DNA of 64,000 bases from the NCBI GenBank assembly GCA_001603075.1, contig LVBB01000036.1, positions 45,782 through 109,781 of the forward strand, given 5' to 3'. Shown one piece after another: positions 45,585 to 55,184 of this stretch (within the stretch, counting starts at the first letter, position 1; every line of letters begins with the position of its first letter). Below the pieces are notes generated by a model. The model was not told the DNA's origin. It saw only the letters and a list, made by a program, of their open reading frames with translations, and ran no database searches. The DNA comes from Phycisphaerales bacterium Planc_01. Its GTDB lineage: Bacteria; Planctomycetota; Phycisphaerae; Sedimentisphaerales; Anaerobacaceae. A program made the translations under genes and the position numbers.

Positions 45585-47849
45585 ATGGACAGTGAACAGT
45601 TGCTGTACGAGGTCAACGAACTGAATCATCTCTTCCGAGACAGCACCACCATTGAGGCGCTGTTGGACAAGGCCGTCGAGATGGTGGCGGCGCGCACGCA
45701 CTGTGCCGTCTGCTCCATCTACCTCTACGACCCCCAGGAACGCTCCCTGACCCTGCGCGCGACCCGTGGACTGAACCCCGAATCCGTGGGCAAGGTGCGT
45801 CTGAGACTGGGCCAGGGCCTGACGGGACTCGCGTTGAAAGAGATGAAGACCGTCTGCGAGAAGGACGCCAGCCGCAACCCGAACTATACGTTCTTTCCCG
45901 GCATCTTTGAGGAGCGATTCGATGCGTTTCTCGCCCTTCCTATCGCGCGGGGCATCTCCAAAATGGGCGTCCTTGTGCTCCAGCGAGGCACGGGCGAATC
46001 ATTTACCGAAGCCGACGTCAGGGCTCTGGAAACCGTGGCTTCGCAACTGGCCAACATCATCGAGAACGCGCAGTTCCTTCTCGGGATGCACGAGCCCCGG
46101 TCCCAGCGTCCGACGACACAGGCGACTGCCGCCGGGCAACTGAAGCTCATCAAGGGAAAGGTCGCCTCCGAAGGATTTGCGTACGCGCCGGCAATGGTGA
46201 TCGACAAGCAGAAGAACCTGTCGCTCCTTCTGCAGCACCGATTCGAGGGACACTATGGTATCGAAGACTTCCACGACGCCATTGCCCGCACGGCAGCACA
46301 GCTCGAAGAGCTTCAGGAGCGTGTCGAGAGCAAGCTGTCCGACGCCGCGTCGCTGATCTTCGCTGCCCACCTGATGATCCTCAAGGACAAGGCTTTCATC
46401 GACAAGATCGTCCAGCAGATCGAAGGCGGCGTCAATCCCCCCGTGGCGGTGGCCGAGGTCAGCAGCCAGTTCGTTCAGACCTTCCTCACCAGCGACAATG
46501 CGTACATGCGAGAGAAGGTCAACGACATCGAAGATCTGGCGATTCGCCTGGTGAACAACCTCATTCGCGTCGGCGAGGACACGCAGATCTACCGGGGCCA
46601 TGTCATCCTGACGCGCGACCTGTATCCGTCGGACCTGCTGAAGCTGTCCAGCGAAGAAGCCTGTGCGGTAATCCTCGTGGGCGGCGGAGTAACCTCTCAC
46701 ATCGCCATCCTGGCCCGCTCGCTGTCCATGCCCATGGTCATCGCGGACAACTTCGACCTTCTCGGTCTGCCCGACGGGACGCCCATTCTTGTCGACGCGG
46801 AAATCGGCAACGTTTTCGTCGACCCGGACGATCATGTGCTCGAGAAATTCCACTCCCAGCAGCGGGTTCGCCTGACGGTGGAAGAACAGGCCAGACTCAT
46901 CCAGCCGGAGACGCTCACCTCGGACGCCGTCCCGATCCGTCTGCTGGCGAACATCAATCTGCTGACCGACGTGGTTCTTGCTTCCAAGCTCAAGTGCAGT
47001 GGCGTGGGCCTCTACCGCACGGAGTTCCCGTTCATCATACGGACGATGTTTCCATCCGAAGCCGAGCAGTTCGTCATTTACAGCAAGCTCGTCGAGTCCA
47101 TGCGCGGCAAGCCGGTGACGTTCCGCACCCTCGACGCCGGAGGCGACAAGATCCTCTCGTACTACCACGACATCCAGGAGCAGAACCCTGCGATGGGCAT
47201 GCGGTCGATCCGGTTCTCCCTGCAGAATCGCGCGATCTTCAGCGAGCAGGTCCGGGCCATCCTCCGGGCCGGGTTGGACGCGGACCTGCGGATCATGTTC
47301 CCGATGATTTCATCGGTGGATGACTTCTGCCGAGCCCGAGAGGTCGTCCTCGAATCCATCGACACGCTCTCGCGACAGGGCATCGCGCACAACGGCAAAC
47401 CCAAGCTCGGGATGATGGTCGAGCTGCCATCGGTGATCGAACTGATTGAGGACTTCGCCGCGCTGGTGGAGTTCTTCTCGATCGGTACCAACGACTTCAT
47501 CCAGTTCATGCTGGGGGTCGATCGCACCAACGACAGCGTGGCCGACTTCTACCTGCCGCACCATCCATCGGTTCTGCGGGCCTTGAGCAGGATCGTGCGG
47601 GCCGGCAACCGCAGCGGGCGGGAAGTCTCAGTGTGCGGTGATATGGCCCACGAACAGCAGTATGTCCCGTTCCTCCTGGGCATTGGGGTGCGGACGCTCA
47701 GTGTGGACCCGGCGTACCTGCTGCGAATCCAGCAGACGATTGCGGGCACGTCCATTCCCGAGGCCGAGGCGACGGCGCAGGCGATGCTGGCGCAGAGCCG
47801 TACCTGCGACATCGAGGCCATCCTTAAGACACAGGCCACAACGGATTGA
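45585..47849 (+). CDS. ptsP: phosphoenolpyruvate-protein phosphotransferase with N-terminal GAF domain (EI-Ntr-like)
   Basis: A 754-aa protein: GAF domain (about residues 10-165), then the enzyme I domains. The PEP-transfer histidine is His372 in GGGVTSHIAILARS, followed by the TIM barrel with GLYRTEFPF, TLDAGGDKI, and the active Cys in SVCGDMA. This is the EI-Ntr (PtsP) type that feeds a regulatory phosphorelay via NPr and PtsN in response to nitrogen/carbon status; neither partner is nearby. The ATG at 45585 has GAGG seven bases upstream; an ATG seven codons earlier lacks a clear site. A strong promoter and a leader stem-loop precede it. Confidence 0.95.
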   Translation: MDSEQLLYEVNELNHLFRDSTTIEALLDKAVEMVAARTHCAVCSIYLYDPQERSLTLRATRGLNPESVGKVRLRLGQGLTGLALKEMKTVCEKDASRNPNYTFFPGIFEERFDAFLALPIARGISKMGVLVLQRGTGESFTEADVRALETVASQLANIIENAQFLLGMHEPRSQRPTTQATAAGQLKLIKGKVASEGFAYAPAMVIDKQKNLSLLLQHRFEGHYGIEDFHDAIARTAAQLEELQERVESKLSDAASLIFAAHLMILKDKAFIDKIVQQIEGGVNPPVAVAEVSSQFVQTFLTSDNAYMREKVNDIEDLAIRLVNNLIRVGEDTQIYRGHVILTRDLYPSDLLKLSSEEACAVILVGGGVTSHIAILARSLSMPMVIADNFDLLGLPDGTPILVDAEIGNVFVDPDDHVLEKFHSQQRVRLTVEEQARLIQPETLTSDAVPIRLLANINLLTDVVLASKLKCSGVGLYRTEFPFIIRTMFPSEAEQFVIYSKLVESMRGKPVTFRTLDAGGDKILSYYHDIQEQNPAMGMRSIRFSLQNRAIFSEQVRAILRAGLDADLRIMFPMISSVDDFCRAREVVLESIDTLSRQGIAHNGKPKLGMMVELPSVIELIEDFAALVEFFSIGTNDFIQFMLGVDRTNDSVADFYLPHHPSVLRALSRIVRAGNRSGREVSVCGDMAHEQQYVPFLLGIGVRTLSVDPAYLLRIQQTIAGTSIPEAEATAQAMLAQSRTCDIEAILKTQATTD

Positions 47850-47894
47850 GGGTGCGGCTATGGAAAACGGGGGCCGGAGGCTCTGAAGGATCGC

Positions 47895-48026
47895 TCAGCT
47901 TCGTCCGGCTTTGACCCCGCCGCGACGACGATTGGCGAGAATCTTGCGGCCGTGGTGGGTCCGCGACCGGGCCCGGAACCCACTGACACGTTTCTTCTTG
48001 ATGTGACTTTTACGATGGTTTTCCAT
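47895..48026 (-). CDS. rpmH: 50S ribosomal protein L34
   Basis: A 43-codon gene whose product starts MENHRKSHIKKKRVSGFRAR and continues with HHGRKILANRRRGG and a basic end. The GFRAR core and the +KIL+RRR pattern are the L34 signature; the N-terminus is less typical than MKRTYQPS. L34 sits in the large subunit near the exit tunnel. In most bacteria rpmH is next to dnaA/rnpA; here neither is adjacent. It is convergent with ptsP, which ends 46 bases away. Confidence 0.9.
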   Translation of the reverse strand: MENHRKSHIKKKRVSGFRARSRTHHGRKILANRRRGGVKAGRS

Positions 48027-48195
48027 TGTCCTGTTCCAACCCAAGACCCAGTGAACCTTACAGCCGAAACGCAGGAGTTTCGTGCTCTCGACTGTGATGC
48101 CTCGCGGATCTACGGCGTCGGAATCACAGTGCCCCAGAGCATACCATAAGTTGCCCGGACTGCAAGAGTCTTCCCGAGCGCATCGCCCATTTTGT

Positions 48196-48987
48196 TCACG
48201 ACGGGCCGCCGGGGGCCGATGCCCCCGGCCACGAGGCCGGGTCCTGCTGATAGAAGTCCTTCAGGGCCTCGTACAGCTCGGGATGGACGTCCTGCAGCTC
48301 TTCGGCCTTCTCGAAAAAGCACTCGGTCGCCACCGCGAAAAACTCGGCCTCGTCGGTGGCCCCATACTCGTCGAGCACCTGCTCATCGTCCCGTCCGACG
48401 CTGCGCCGGAATTCGGCGAAGTCCTCACCCAGGGTCTGGGCCCAGGAGGCGAAGCGGAACCTGTCCCGCAAGACCGGGGTGTTGTCGCCCTTGCCGTAGG
48501 TGCTGTCGAGCTGGTGGGCGAATTCGTGGAAAACGACGTTCTGGCCGTCTCGCGGATTGGCGGCCCCCCGCCGGACGCTGTTCCAGGCCAGCACGATCGA
48601 CCCGCGATGCCAGGACTCGCCCAGACGCGTATCCTCGCCTTCGAGGACCATGTCGCCGACCACATGGCGGGCCCGCCCGGCCACGTATGGCCGAGGGTAT
48701 ACGAGGATACTGGTCAGACCCGGATAGTAGTCCGTCTGGCGGTGCAACAGAAGGATGCACGCCTGGGCCGCGATCGTCACCCGGATCTCGTCGGTGATCT
48801 CCAGCCCCCCACAGCCCTCGAACCGCTTCTCCGAAAGGAAGATGAGGACGTGCCGTCTCAGTTCCTGCTGGTCGTCCTCGGACAGAGACGCGTAGATCGG
48901 GACGTTCTTTCTGAGAATCGCCAGCCACTCGGCCGGAAAGGGCTGCCTCGCCACCCTTGTGCGTCGTCGTTTCTTGAATCCCAACAT
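48196..48987 (-). CDS. mtfA: MtfA-type zinc metallopeptidase
   Basis: A 263-aa protein with the metal motif NVVFHEFAHQLD (HExxH) and the MtfA marks VARQPFPAEW and LAWNSVRRGAANPRDGQ. MtfA (M90) inactivates the glucose repressor Mlc in E. coli through binding and is a Zn-dependent peptidase; a PTS-related role is consistent with the nearby ptsP but not proven. It is divergent from truD, whose candidate promoter lies in the gap. Confidence 0.92.
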   Translation of the reverse strand: MLGFKKRRRTRVARQPFPAEWLAILRKNVPIYASLSEDDQQELRRHVLIFLSEKRFEGCGGLEITDEIRVTIAAQACILLLHRQTDYYPGLTSILVYPRPYVAGRARHVVGDMVLEGEDTRLGESWHRGSIVLAWNSVRRGAANPRDGQNVVFHEFAHQLDSTYGKGDNTPVLRDRFRFASWAQTLGEDFAEFRRSVGRDDEQVLDEYGATDEAEFFAVATECFFEKAEELQDVHPELYEALKDFYQQDPASWPGASAPGGPS

Positions 48988-48996
48988 GTCGTTCTC

Positions 48997-49025
48997 TTGA
49001 AATCACATGCGTTTGCGGGTATTTA
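48997..49025 (+). promoter_or_regulatory. candidate promoter for truD
   Basis: TTGAAA (48997-49002), 17-base spacer and TATTTA (49020-49025) in the short mtfA-truD divergent gap. Confidence 0.4.
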
Positions 49026-49101
49026 TATCATTTGTGACCGGGGAAATGAAGCCCGTGCCCCGTGGGGTCCTCCCCCGTCTTCAAAGAAGAAAGAACACAG
49101 C

Positions 49102-50397
49102 ATGGCTATGAACGACACACCCATCCTTCTGACCGCGACGATCCCGGGCACCGGGGGCGTCATCAAGGCACGACCCGAAGATTTCCTCGTCGAGGAACTC
49201 CCCCTTTATCCTGCAGCGGGCGTGGGCGACCACACCTACGCCGTCATTGAAAAGCGAGGCCTCGGCACGCGAGAGGCCATCGATCGGCTTGCCCGGGCGC
49301 TGAACGTCCAGCGGCGCGACATCGGCTCGGCCGGGCTGAAGGACACGCACGCCGTGACGCGGCAGTGGATCTCCATCGAGCGGACGGACCCGGAGCGCGT
49401 ACGCGGGCTCAGCGTCGCCGACATCCGAGTTCTCCAGGTCACCCGCCACACCAACAAGCTCAAGCCGGGCCACCTGGCCGGCAACCGCTTCGCCATCAAG
49501 CTCCGCAACCTCACGATGCCCCTGGACGAGGCTGCCCGCACGGCCGAGCAGGTGCTGGCCGTCCTGACACAGAAAGGCGTGCCGAACTACTTCGGGCCGC
49601 AGCGATTCGGCAATCGCGTCGACAACCATCTCGTGGGCAAGGCGGTGATCGACAACGACGCCGAGCGCGCCATCGACCTGTTCATCGGCCGGCCCGATCC
49701 CCGGCTCGACAGCGACCTGATGCTCCAGGCCCGTCTGCTCTATGCGGACGGCCGATACCAGGAGGCCCTCGACGCCTGGCCGCGGCAGATCATGGAGCGT
49801 CGTCGCATTCTCAAGGCCCTCGTGGTCAATCGGGGCAACAAGAAGCGGGCATTCAAGGTCATGGACAAACACCTCAAGGGCTTCTTCGTCTCGGCCTATC
49901 AGTCGTCTGTCTTCAATCGCGTGCTCACCGCCCGCATGCCCGAGATCGACAAAGTGCTGATGGGCGACATGGCCTACAAGCACGACAACGGGGCATGTTT
50001 TCGTGTCGAGGACGCCCAGGCCGAACAGCCTCGCTGTGACCGCTTCGAGATCAGTCCGACCGGCCCCCTGATCGGCCAGCGTACGACACATCTGGAAGGC
50101 CCGGCCGGTGCGATCGAAGACCCCATCCTCGAAGCCGAAGGACTGGGCGAAAACCAGTTCCGCCAGATGAAGAAGCTGGGCGCCCGGGGTGGCCGACGCC
50201 CGTTGCGGTTCCAGCCGCGCCAGGCGGCCCTCGCCACGGGCACGGACGATCTGGGCCCCTACCTCGAACTACGCTTCGAGCTGGCCCCCGGCTGCTACGC
50301 CACCACCTTGATCGCCGAAATCACCAAGAACCCCGTCGACGATGAGCCGACCGATCCGACCCAGGACGATCCCGATGAGGTCGGAGCGGAAATATAA
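49102..50397 (+). CDS. truD: tRNA pseudouridine(13) synthase
   Basis: A 431-aa TruD family enzyme that makes pseudouridine at position 13 of tRNA-Glu. It has KARPEDFLVEELPLY at the start, the catalytic Asp in GSAGLKDTHAVTRQWISIE, LKPGHLAGNRFAIKLR and the GPQRFG motif in NYFGPQRFGNRVDNHLVGKA. The C-terminal end has an acidic tail. The frame extends far upstream as a shadow of the mtfA gene; the ATG at 49102 is the natural start (another ATG is two codons later). Confidence 0.94.
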   Translation: MAMNDTPILLTATIPGTGGVIKARPEDFLVEELPLYPAAGVGDHTYAVIEKRGLGTREAIDRLARALNVQRRDIGSAGLKDTHAVTRQWISIERTDPERVRGLSVADIRVLQVTRHTNKLKPGHLAGNRFAIKLRNLTMPLDEAARTAEQVLAVLTQKGVPNYFGPQRFGNRVDNHLVGKAVIDNDAERAIDLFIGRPDPRLDSDLMLQARLLYADGRYQEALDAWPRQIMERRRILKALVVNRGNKKRAFKVMDKHLKGFFVSAYQSSVFNRVLTARMPEIDKVLMGDMAYKHDNGACFRVEDAQAEQPRCDRFEISPTGPLIGQRTTHLEGPAGAIEDPILEAEGLGENQFRQMKKLGARGGRRPLRFQPRQAALATGTDDLGPYLELRFELAPGCYATTLIAEITKNPVDDEPTDPTQDDPDEVGAEI

Positions 50398-50811
50398 CCG
50401 AAAGTGACAGAGTAGAACGTTCTGCTGGATCGTCCCTTTGACGGAATTGATGGCCGGAGTCTTTGTATCTGATCTGGCGCCGGATGCCCCAGAAGACGGC
50501 GGTGCCTGTTGGACGATGTCAAAGGACAACGAACGGACGCGCATCGTCAACACGTAGAACGCATGGCGCAAAAAAGAGGGAGGACCACAACGGGCCCTCC
50601 CGACGGTCTCGCGGACCATGGGGCAGCAATCGGCGGAACTTCGTGAAAGGACCGACCTGCCCCCGCGAGACGCGCTGCCTGGCTTGTTGATTCACTTCGT
50701 CGCTATTGTCTGTCGCAGCTCCCTTCCATGTCTTCGGAGCGATACACCGTTTCCCTGCACCGTTCCCACGCCGAGCGGGGAATCCCGCTGAGGCACGGAC
50801 ACAAGCGCCGG
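50398..50811. other. intergenic between truD and the G8-like gene
   Basis: About 410 bases between two converging genes. It contains the terminator at 50570-50601 and no protein-like frame with a ribosome binding site. Other open frames here are composed mainly of Arg/Pro/Ser and look like chance. Confidence 0.5.
50570..50601 (-). terminator. rho-independent terminator of the G8-like gene
   Basis: On the minus strand GGGAGG, 12-base loop and CCTCCC, followed by TCTTTTTT. It lies about 210 bases downstream of the minus-strand stop at 50812 and suits termination of that gene. Confidence 0.55.
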
Positions 50812-52482
50812 CTATTGCAGCCGAGCCTCCCAGACCTCATAGACCTCATCGCCGGACTGCTGTGCCGAACATCGAATCCAGATTTGTTTGCCCGTCGCGT
50901 TGGTGTTCGTATAGCGTACGGTCACATCCTGCCAATAGTAGCGACCGCGCGGCTCGGGAATCACCGCCGACGCCAACGCCATCGCACCGGCATCGGCCAA
51001 TGGATCGGCTCCCACGTCGATAAGCTCCAGACGGGGAGCCCATGAACTGTGGCTGGTGAGAATCAGGATTTTGCCTGATACCTCCAGGGTCTGATTCGGG
51101 CCAATGGTGATCGCTTCCTGTCTGAAGCAGGGCATCGCCGAGCTGGTGCATATGTGCCTGTAACTCGTGGCATGTCCCGGGGGCGTCGTGTCCGTATCCG
51201 ACACAACGGTCCCCCCTCGTGTCCAGGCCTTGAAGGCATCGGCGATCCCATCGTGGTCGTAGCTGGCCACATAGGCCCAGGCCGGCACATTGGCGGTGTC
51301 GTATTCGTAGTTCTCCGTCGGACTGTCGAAAACGGCATTGTAGGCCGAACTGGAGACGACACGCCGCAGATCGTAGCTGTTGCCGGCGAAGACCGCGTTC
51401 CGGATCGTGTGTGAACCGGCATAGATGCCGGTGGTGCACCCCTTGATTGTGCCGGACACCATGCAGCCGGAGCCCTGATTCACACCATAGATGCCCCCTG
51501 ACACGATGCCGGAAAGCGTGCTTCCGGAAGGATTCGCCAGGCCGTAACTGCATCCGGAAATCGTTCCGGAGATGGCGCATCCCCAGGGATTGGTGACGGC
51601 GTAGCTGCACCCGGAAATCACACCGGCGATCACACATCCGGAAGCATTGGCGACACCATAGGTGCATCCCACGATCGTCCCCGCCACCAAGCTGCTGGAC
51701 GCGGCTCCAACGCCGTATGTACAACTGCTGATCTCGCAACCCAGCACACCACCCATCATATACCGGACGGCATAGTCAGTCGATCCGACGATCCGAATAT
51801 TCCGCGTGACAAGAACAACTATCGCCTCGCTTGCTTTGGCGCCGGCAAGACCGACGTCCAGAGTCACACTACCCGATGCGATTCCATTGGCGCCAATCGT
51901 GCGCTCCTCAGAGTCGGGCAGACGACTGGAGACCCCATCGATCCGGATCGTCTTTCCCGGCGTCCAGATGTCGCCACTGACGTCTCTGTCGATCGCCAAC
52001 TCGGTCTGTCCGGCTACCGCCGCCTCCGACAGGGTGACAACAGGATGCATCGGCTCGGCGCAGTACAGGTTCAGAGTCAGGCCCGGTCTGCACTCAAAAC
52101 TGTTTGGCTTTGCATCGAAATCGAAGACCATCGTGCACTCGGACGGATAGGCGGCGTCCGCCGATCCGCAGTGGATTGCGCCGGTCCCGCCGATGTCCTC
52201 ACTGGTCTTGAGATAGTACAAACCAGGCGCCGTACTGCAGTTCATCGTGCCATCGCACGTCAGTCCCGCAATGCCATCGTCCCAAGCCGACATGTCCACA
52301 TCGAAAGTGACAACATCGCCGGCCACAATGATGACGCTATCGCCATTGCCGGGCACGGCGGCCCCGGCCCAGGTCTGCGTCTGCGACCATCGGCCTCCTC
52401 CGGTCCCATTGGACACAACGACCGCCGCATGACAGACACCGGCCAGCGACACCACACACACCAATATATACAGTTTCATCAC
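50812..52482 (-). CDS. exported G8-like right-handed beta-solenoid protein with 19-aa repeats
   Basis: A 556-aa exported protein with signal peptide MKLYILVCVVSLAGVCHAAV. The N-terminal region (SNGTGGGRWSQTQTWAG, VPGNGDSVIIVAGDVVTFDV) resembles a G8/CEMIP-type domain found in cell-surface proteins. Residues ~253-352 form a tandem array of ~19-aa repeats (SGCSYGLANPSGSTLSGIVS-type units), typical of a right-handed beta-helix. The C-terminal ~200 residues contain TWRGGTV-like strands and a YYWQDVTVRYTN segment. A carbohydrate- or matrix-related surface role is likely. A terminator-like hairpin lies downstream. Confidence 0.75.
   Translation of the reverse strand: MMKLYILVCVVSLAGVCHAAVVVSNGTGGGRWSQTQTWAGAAVPGNGDSVIIVAGDVVTFDVDMSAWDDGIAGLTCDGTMNCSTAPGLYYLKTSEDIGGTGAIHCGSADAAYPSECTMVFDFDAKPNSFECRPGLTLNLYCAEPMHPVVTLSEAAVAGQTELAIDRDVSGDIWTPGKTIRIDGVSSRLPDSEERTIGANGIASGSVTLDVGLAGAKASEAIVVLVTRNIRIVGSTDYAVRYMMGGVLGCEISSCTYGVGAASSSLVAGTIVGCTYGVANASGCVIAGVISGCSYAVTNPWGCAISGTISGCSYGLANPSGSTLSGIVSGGIYGVNQGSGCMVSGTIKGCTTGIYAGSHTIRNAVFAGNSYDLRRVVSSSAYNAVFDSPTENYEYDTANVPAWAYVASYDHDGIADAFKAWTRGGTVVSDTDTTPPGHATSYRHICTSSAMPCFRQEAITIGPNQTLEVSGKILILTSHSSWAPRLELIDVGADPLADAGAMALASAVIPEPRGRYYWQDVTVRYTNTNATGKQIWIRCSAQQSGDEVYEVWEARLQ
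51427..51726 (-). repeat. about five tandem 57-bp (19-aa) repeats in the solenoid gene
   Basis: Units follow G-C-x-Y-G/A-V-x-N-x-x-G-C/S-x-I/L-x-G-x-I-S; examples are GCTYGVANASGCVIAGVIS and GCSYGLANPSGSTLSGIVS. The Cys and Gly spacing is regular. Boundaries are approximate. Confidence 0.7.
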
Positions 52483-52612
52483 ACACCCTTTCTCCCATTA
52501 CGTATGACCGTACGCGGGAATCCGGTGGAATCGCGTGAGAATGCCGGAATGCCCCCGCGTGACACACAGGCCGGCGACGCCGCCCGCCTGCCTACGAACC
52601 GCCCCGCTGCTC

Positions 52613-54088
52613 CTATTCGGCCGGGCCAACGGCACACGCAGCCAACGTATCCAAAGCCGGTCCATGTGCGTCAATCAATCGGCTGAAAAGGGCGCCTCTG
52701 CGGCCCGCCGATTCGAGCGATCCATCGACCGCGATGGCCACTTCGAACTCCATCATGATCTGACTGTTCGCTTCCCTGACGGGCAGGCTCATGGTCACGA
52801 TCCGACTCGACGTCAGCGGTGTCACAGTGCCCCGCCAGACCCGCGTATCCAGATTGCCCTCGTTGTCCCGGCTCATCAGAGAGACCCAGGCGAAGTTGAG
52901 ACCCTTGCCGGCGTCACACACGGCCTGCCACCATTCCCCGGCATCCCGGGCACGTCGGAACCGCAACTCCAGGTCCTCAAACGTGCGGCGCTCCTTTCGC
53001 TGCCGACATGCCATCGCGTACTTGTCCTGGAGTGCGGCGAGCGTCCCTCTCAGTCGCACCGCCCCGACAATTCGGAACAACAGAAGCACCAGAAGCAGGA
53101 TACAGGCAAACAGCACAAGCGCCCCGACGTCTCTGCGGACCATCATGAACAGGCCAAGACCGGCGGCGACACAGGTCGAAAGGTAGATCGCCAACACAGC
53201 GTATCGCTGTTTGAGGCCCAGATCGATCAGCCGGTGATGGAAGTGGCTGCGGTCCGGAGCAAAGAGAGAGCGCCGTTCGAGGAACCGCCGCAGAATCGCA
53301 AACAGCGTGTCGAAGATCGGAATGCCCAGGGCGAGCACCGGAAGGGCCAACCCGACCAGGGCATACGATTTCGTCAGACACATCGCGCTGGACGCGGCGA
53401 TGGTGAACCCGACGAACAGACTCCCGCAGTCGCCCATAAAGATCTTCGCCGGATTGAAATTGTAGAACAGAAAACCGCTGAGGCCGCCGAGCAGGGCCAG
53501 CATGAAGATCGCCATGACGAGATTCTGGCTGTAGACCGCGAAGATCGCGATGACGGCGCAGGCCACGGCCGACACGCCGGCCGCCAGTCCGTCGAGGCCG
53601 TCGCTGAGGTTCACGGCATTGGTGATTCCGACGATCCACAGGACGGTCAGCGGCGCGCCCCATTGCCCCAGATGGAGCAGGTATCCATCCGTGATTTCCA
53701 GCGCCGAGATTCGGACGCCGACATGGCACAGCAACATCGCAGCAGTCACTTCGACCGCAAGCTTGACTCTGGCCGGCAATCCCTTCAGGTCGTCCACCAG
53801 ACCGACGAAGAAGACCAACGCGGCTGTACCCAGCAGGGTGCTGATCTGGAGCGATGCCCGCCGGAAAACATCGCCGATCTGATTGTCCAGGAACAGAACC
53901 GGTACGATCAGACCGACCGCCGAGACGAAAATGGCGATTCCACCGATGCGAGGAACCGGCCTGGTGTGGACGGTGCGCACGCCCGGACGGTCTACCGCAC
54001 CCACACGCCGTGCCAGCCAGATAACCGCGGGCGTGAGCACCAGCGCCAGAAACAGTGAACCGAACCAGACGGCGAAGTAAGTCATCAT
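52613..54088 (-). CDS. undecaprenyl-phosphate sugar-1-phosphate transferase (WecA/MraY family) with C-terminal extension
   Basis: A 491-aa polytopic enzyme with DDLKGL, the NLSDGLDGLAAG active site pair, GDCGSLFVGF and the UDP-sugar recognition motif SHFHHRLIDLG. It transfers a hexosamine-1-phosphate onto undecaprenyl phosphate, the first membrane step of O-antigen or exopolysaccharide synthesis. About 150 extra C-terminal residues (from ACRQRKERRTFEDLELRFRR on) are cytoplasmic and unusual; their role is unknown. I use the ATG at 54088 with AGGTGA five bases upstream. It opens or ends a polysaccharide-type cluster running to the window edge. Confidence 0.92.
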   Translation of the reverse strand: MMTYFAVWFGSLFLALVLTPAVIWLARRVGAVDRPGVRTVHTRPVPRIGGIAIFVSAVGLIVPVLFLDNQIGDVFRRASLQISTLLGTAALVFFVGLVDDLKGLPARVKLAVEVTAAMLLCHVGVRISALEITDGYLLHLGQWGAPLTVLWIVGITNAVNLSDGLDGLAAGVSAVACAVIAIFAVYSQNLVMAIFMLALLGGLSGFLFYNFNPAKIFMGDCGSLFVGFTIAASSAMCLTKSYALVGLALPVLALGIPIFDTLFAILRRFLERRSLFAPDRSHFHHRLIDLGLKQRYAVLAIYLSTCVAAGLGLFMMVRRDVGALVLFACILLLVLLLFRIVGAVRLRGTLAALQDKYAMACRQRKERRTFEDLELRFRRARDAGEWWQAVCDAGKGLNFAWVSLMSRDNEGNLDTRVWRGTVTPLTSSRIVTMSLPVREANSQIMMEFEVAIAVDGSLESAGRRGALFSRLIDAHGPALDTLAACAVGPAE

Positions 54089-54199
54089 AGGGTCACCTGT
54101 ACGTCCCTGCAACGGCTACCCAACAGGCGGACGCAGACACGAGAACAACGTCCGCTGCCTGTGAAAGTGAAAGAGTGCGACCGCAAATTCGAACACCGC

Positions 54200-55126
54200 T
54201 CATGCGGGACGATCGACTCCGGCGATCGCGCTGCGCCGGGCGGCAAGCACCCGGATGTCACCCTTGACGTCTCGGATGGACTCGACTTCGGCGAATGCCG
54301 GAAGACCCGCCAGACGCTTGTGCATGGGCCCGCCCTGCCCAAGACCGACCTCGAAGAGCAGCCAGCCCCCCGGTTTCAGCAGCCGCGGCGCGTCCTTGAG
54401 CAGACGCAGAAGTATCTGGACGCCAAAGGGCCCGCCGTCAAACGCCAGGCGAGGCTCGTGTTCGCGAATCTCCGCGCACATGGTATCGACCTTGGCGCTG
54501 GAGATGTACGGCGGGTTGCAGATCAACACATCGACCCGGCCCAGAAAATCCGGATGATCGAATGGCTCGGCGAGGTCTCCGGCTACAAACGTGACGTCCG
54601 GACGCCCCACAAACCGGGCGTTCTCGCGTGCCAGTTCCACCGCCTGTGGCGACACGTCGCTGCCCCATACGCTGGCCCGAGGGGCGTGGATGGCCACCGC
54701 CAACGCCAGGTTCCCGCAGCCGGTGCACAGATCGACGACCAGAGGCCTGGCCGCGCCCGTCGATTCGATCTTCGCCAGCACCGACCAGCCCAGTAGTTCC
54801 GTCTCGCGTCGCGGCACCAGGGCGGCCTGTGAGGCCAGAAGGACCAGTCCCATGAAATCCTGTCGCCCCGTCAAATGGGCCAGGGGCATGTTCGCCAGCC
54901 GGCTTGCGACAAGCTGCCGCAGGCGTTCCTGTCCGGCCCGATCGAGCTCGACCAGTTCAGCCGCCTCCACCTGGCTCAACGCCAACGGATGGCCTGCGAC
55001 CAGGGCCCAGAGACAATCCAGGGTATTGCGGGGCGTCTCATCGGGCTTGTCCGGCAGGACCTCCAGCTCCCGCTCCAAACGCGCCAGAAGTTCCTGATGC
55101 AGTGGATGATCCATACAGACTTTCAT
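54200..55126 (-). CDS. prmC: PrmC/HemK-type glutamine methyltransferase
   Basis: A 308-aa class I SAM-dependent methyltransferase with VVDLCTGCGNLALAVAI (SAM site) and VDVLICNPPYIS (NPPY), the HemK pattern that methylates the GGQ glutamine of release factors. The N-terminal 90 residues are helical, as in PrmC. No prfA is adjacent. The genomic setting in a polysaccharide cluster leaves room for another N-methyltransferase role; PrmC is the more likely call. Confidence 0.8.
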   Translation of the reverse strand: MKVCMDHPLHQELLARLERELEVLPDKPDETPRNTLDCLWALVAGHPLALSQVEAAELVELDRAGQERLRQLVASRLANMPLAHLTGRQDFMGLVLLASQAALVPRRETELLGWSVLAKIESTGAARPLVVDLCTGCGNLALAVAIHAPRASVWGSDVSPQAVELARENARFVGRPDVTFVAGDLAEPFDHPDFLGRVDVLICNPPYISSAKVDTMCAEIREHEPRLAFDGGPFGVQILLRLLKDAPRLLKPGGWLLFEVGLGQGGPMHKRLAGLPAFAEVESIRDVKGDIRVLAARRSAIAGVDRPA

Positions 55127-55184
55127 GGCCCGTCGCGGCTCCTGACAAAGGGTTGATCGATCGCAGAAAGCAGACCTCCGCGCC

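Noticed and set aside
48082..49101. Long N-terminal extension of truD
   Set aside because: Antisense to mtfA; real TruD similarity starts at 49102.
52535..54058. 507-aa plus-strand open frame
   Set aside because: Shadow of the WecA/MraY-like gene.
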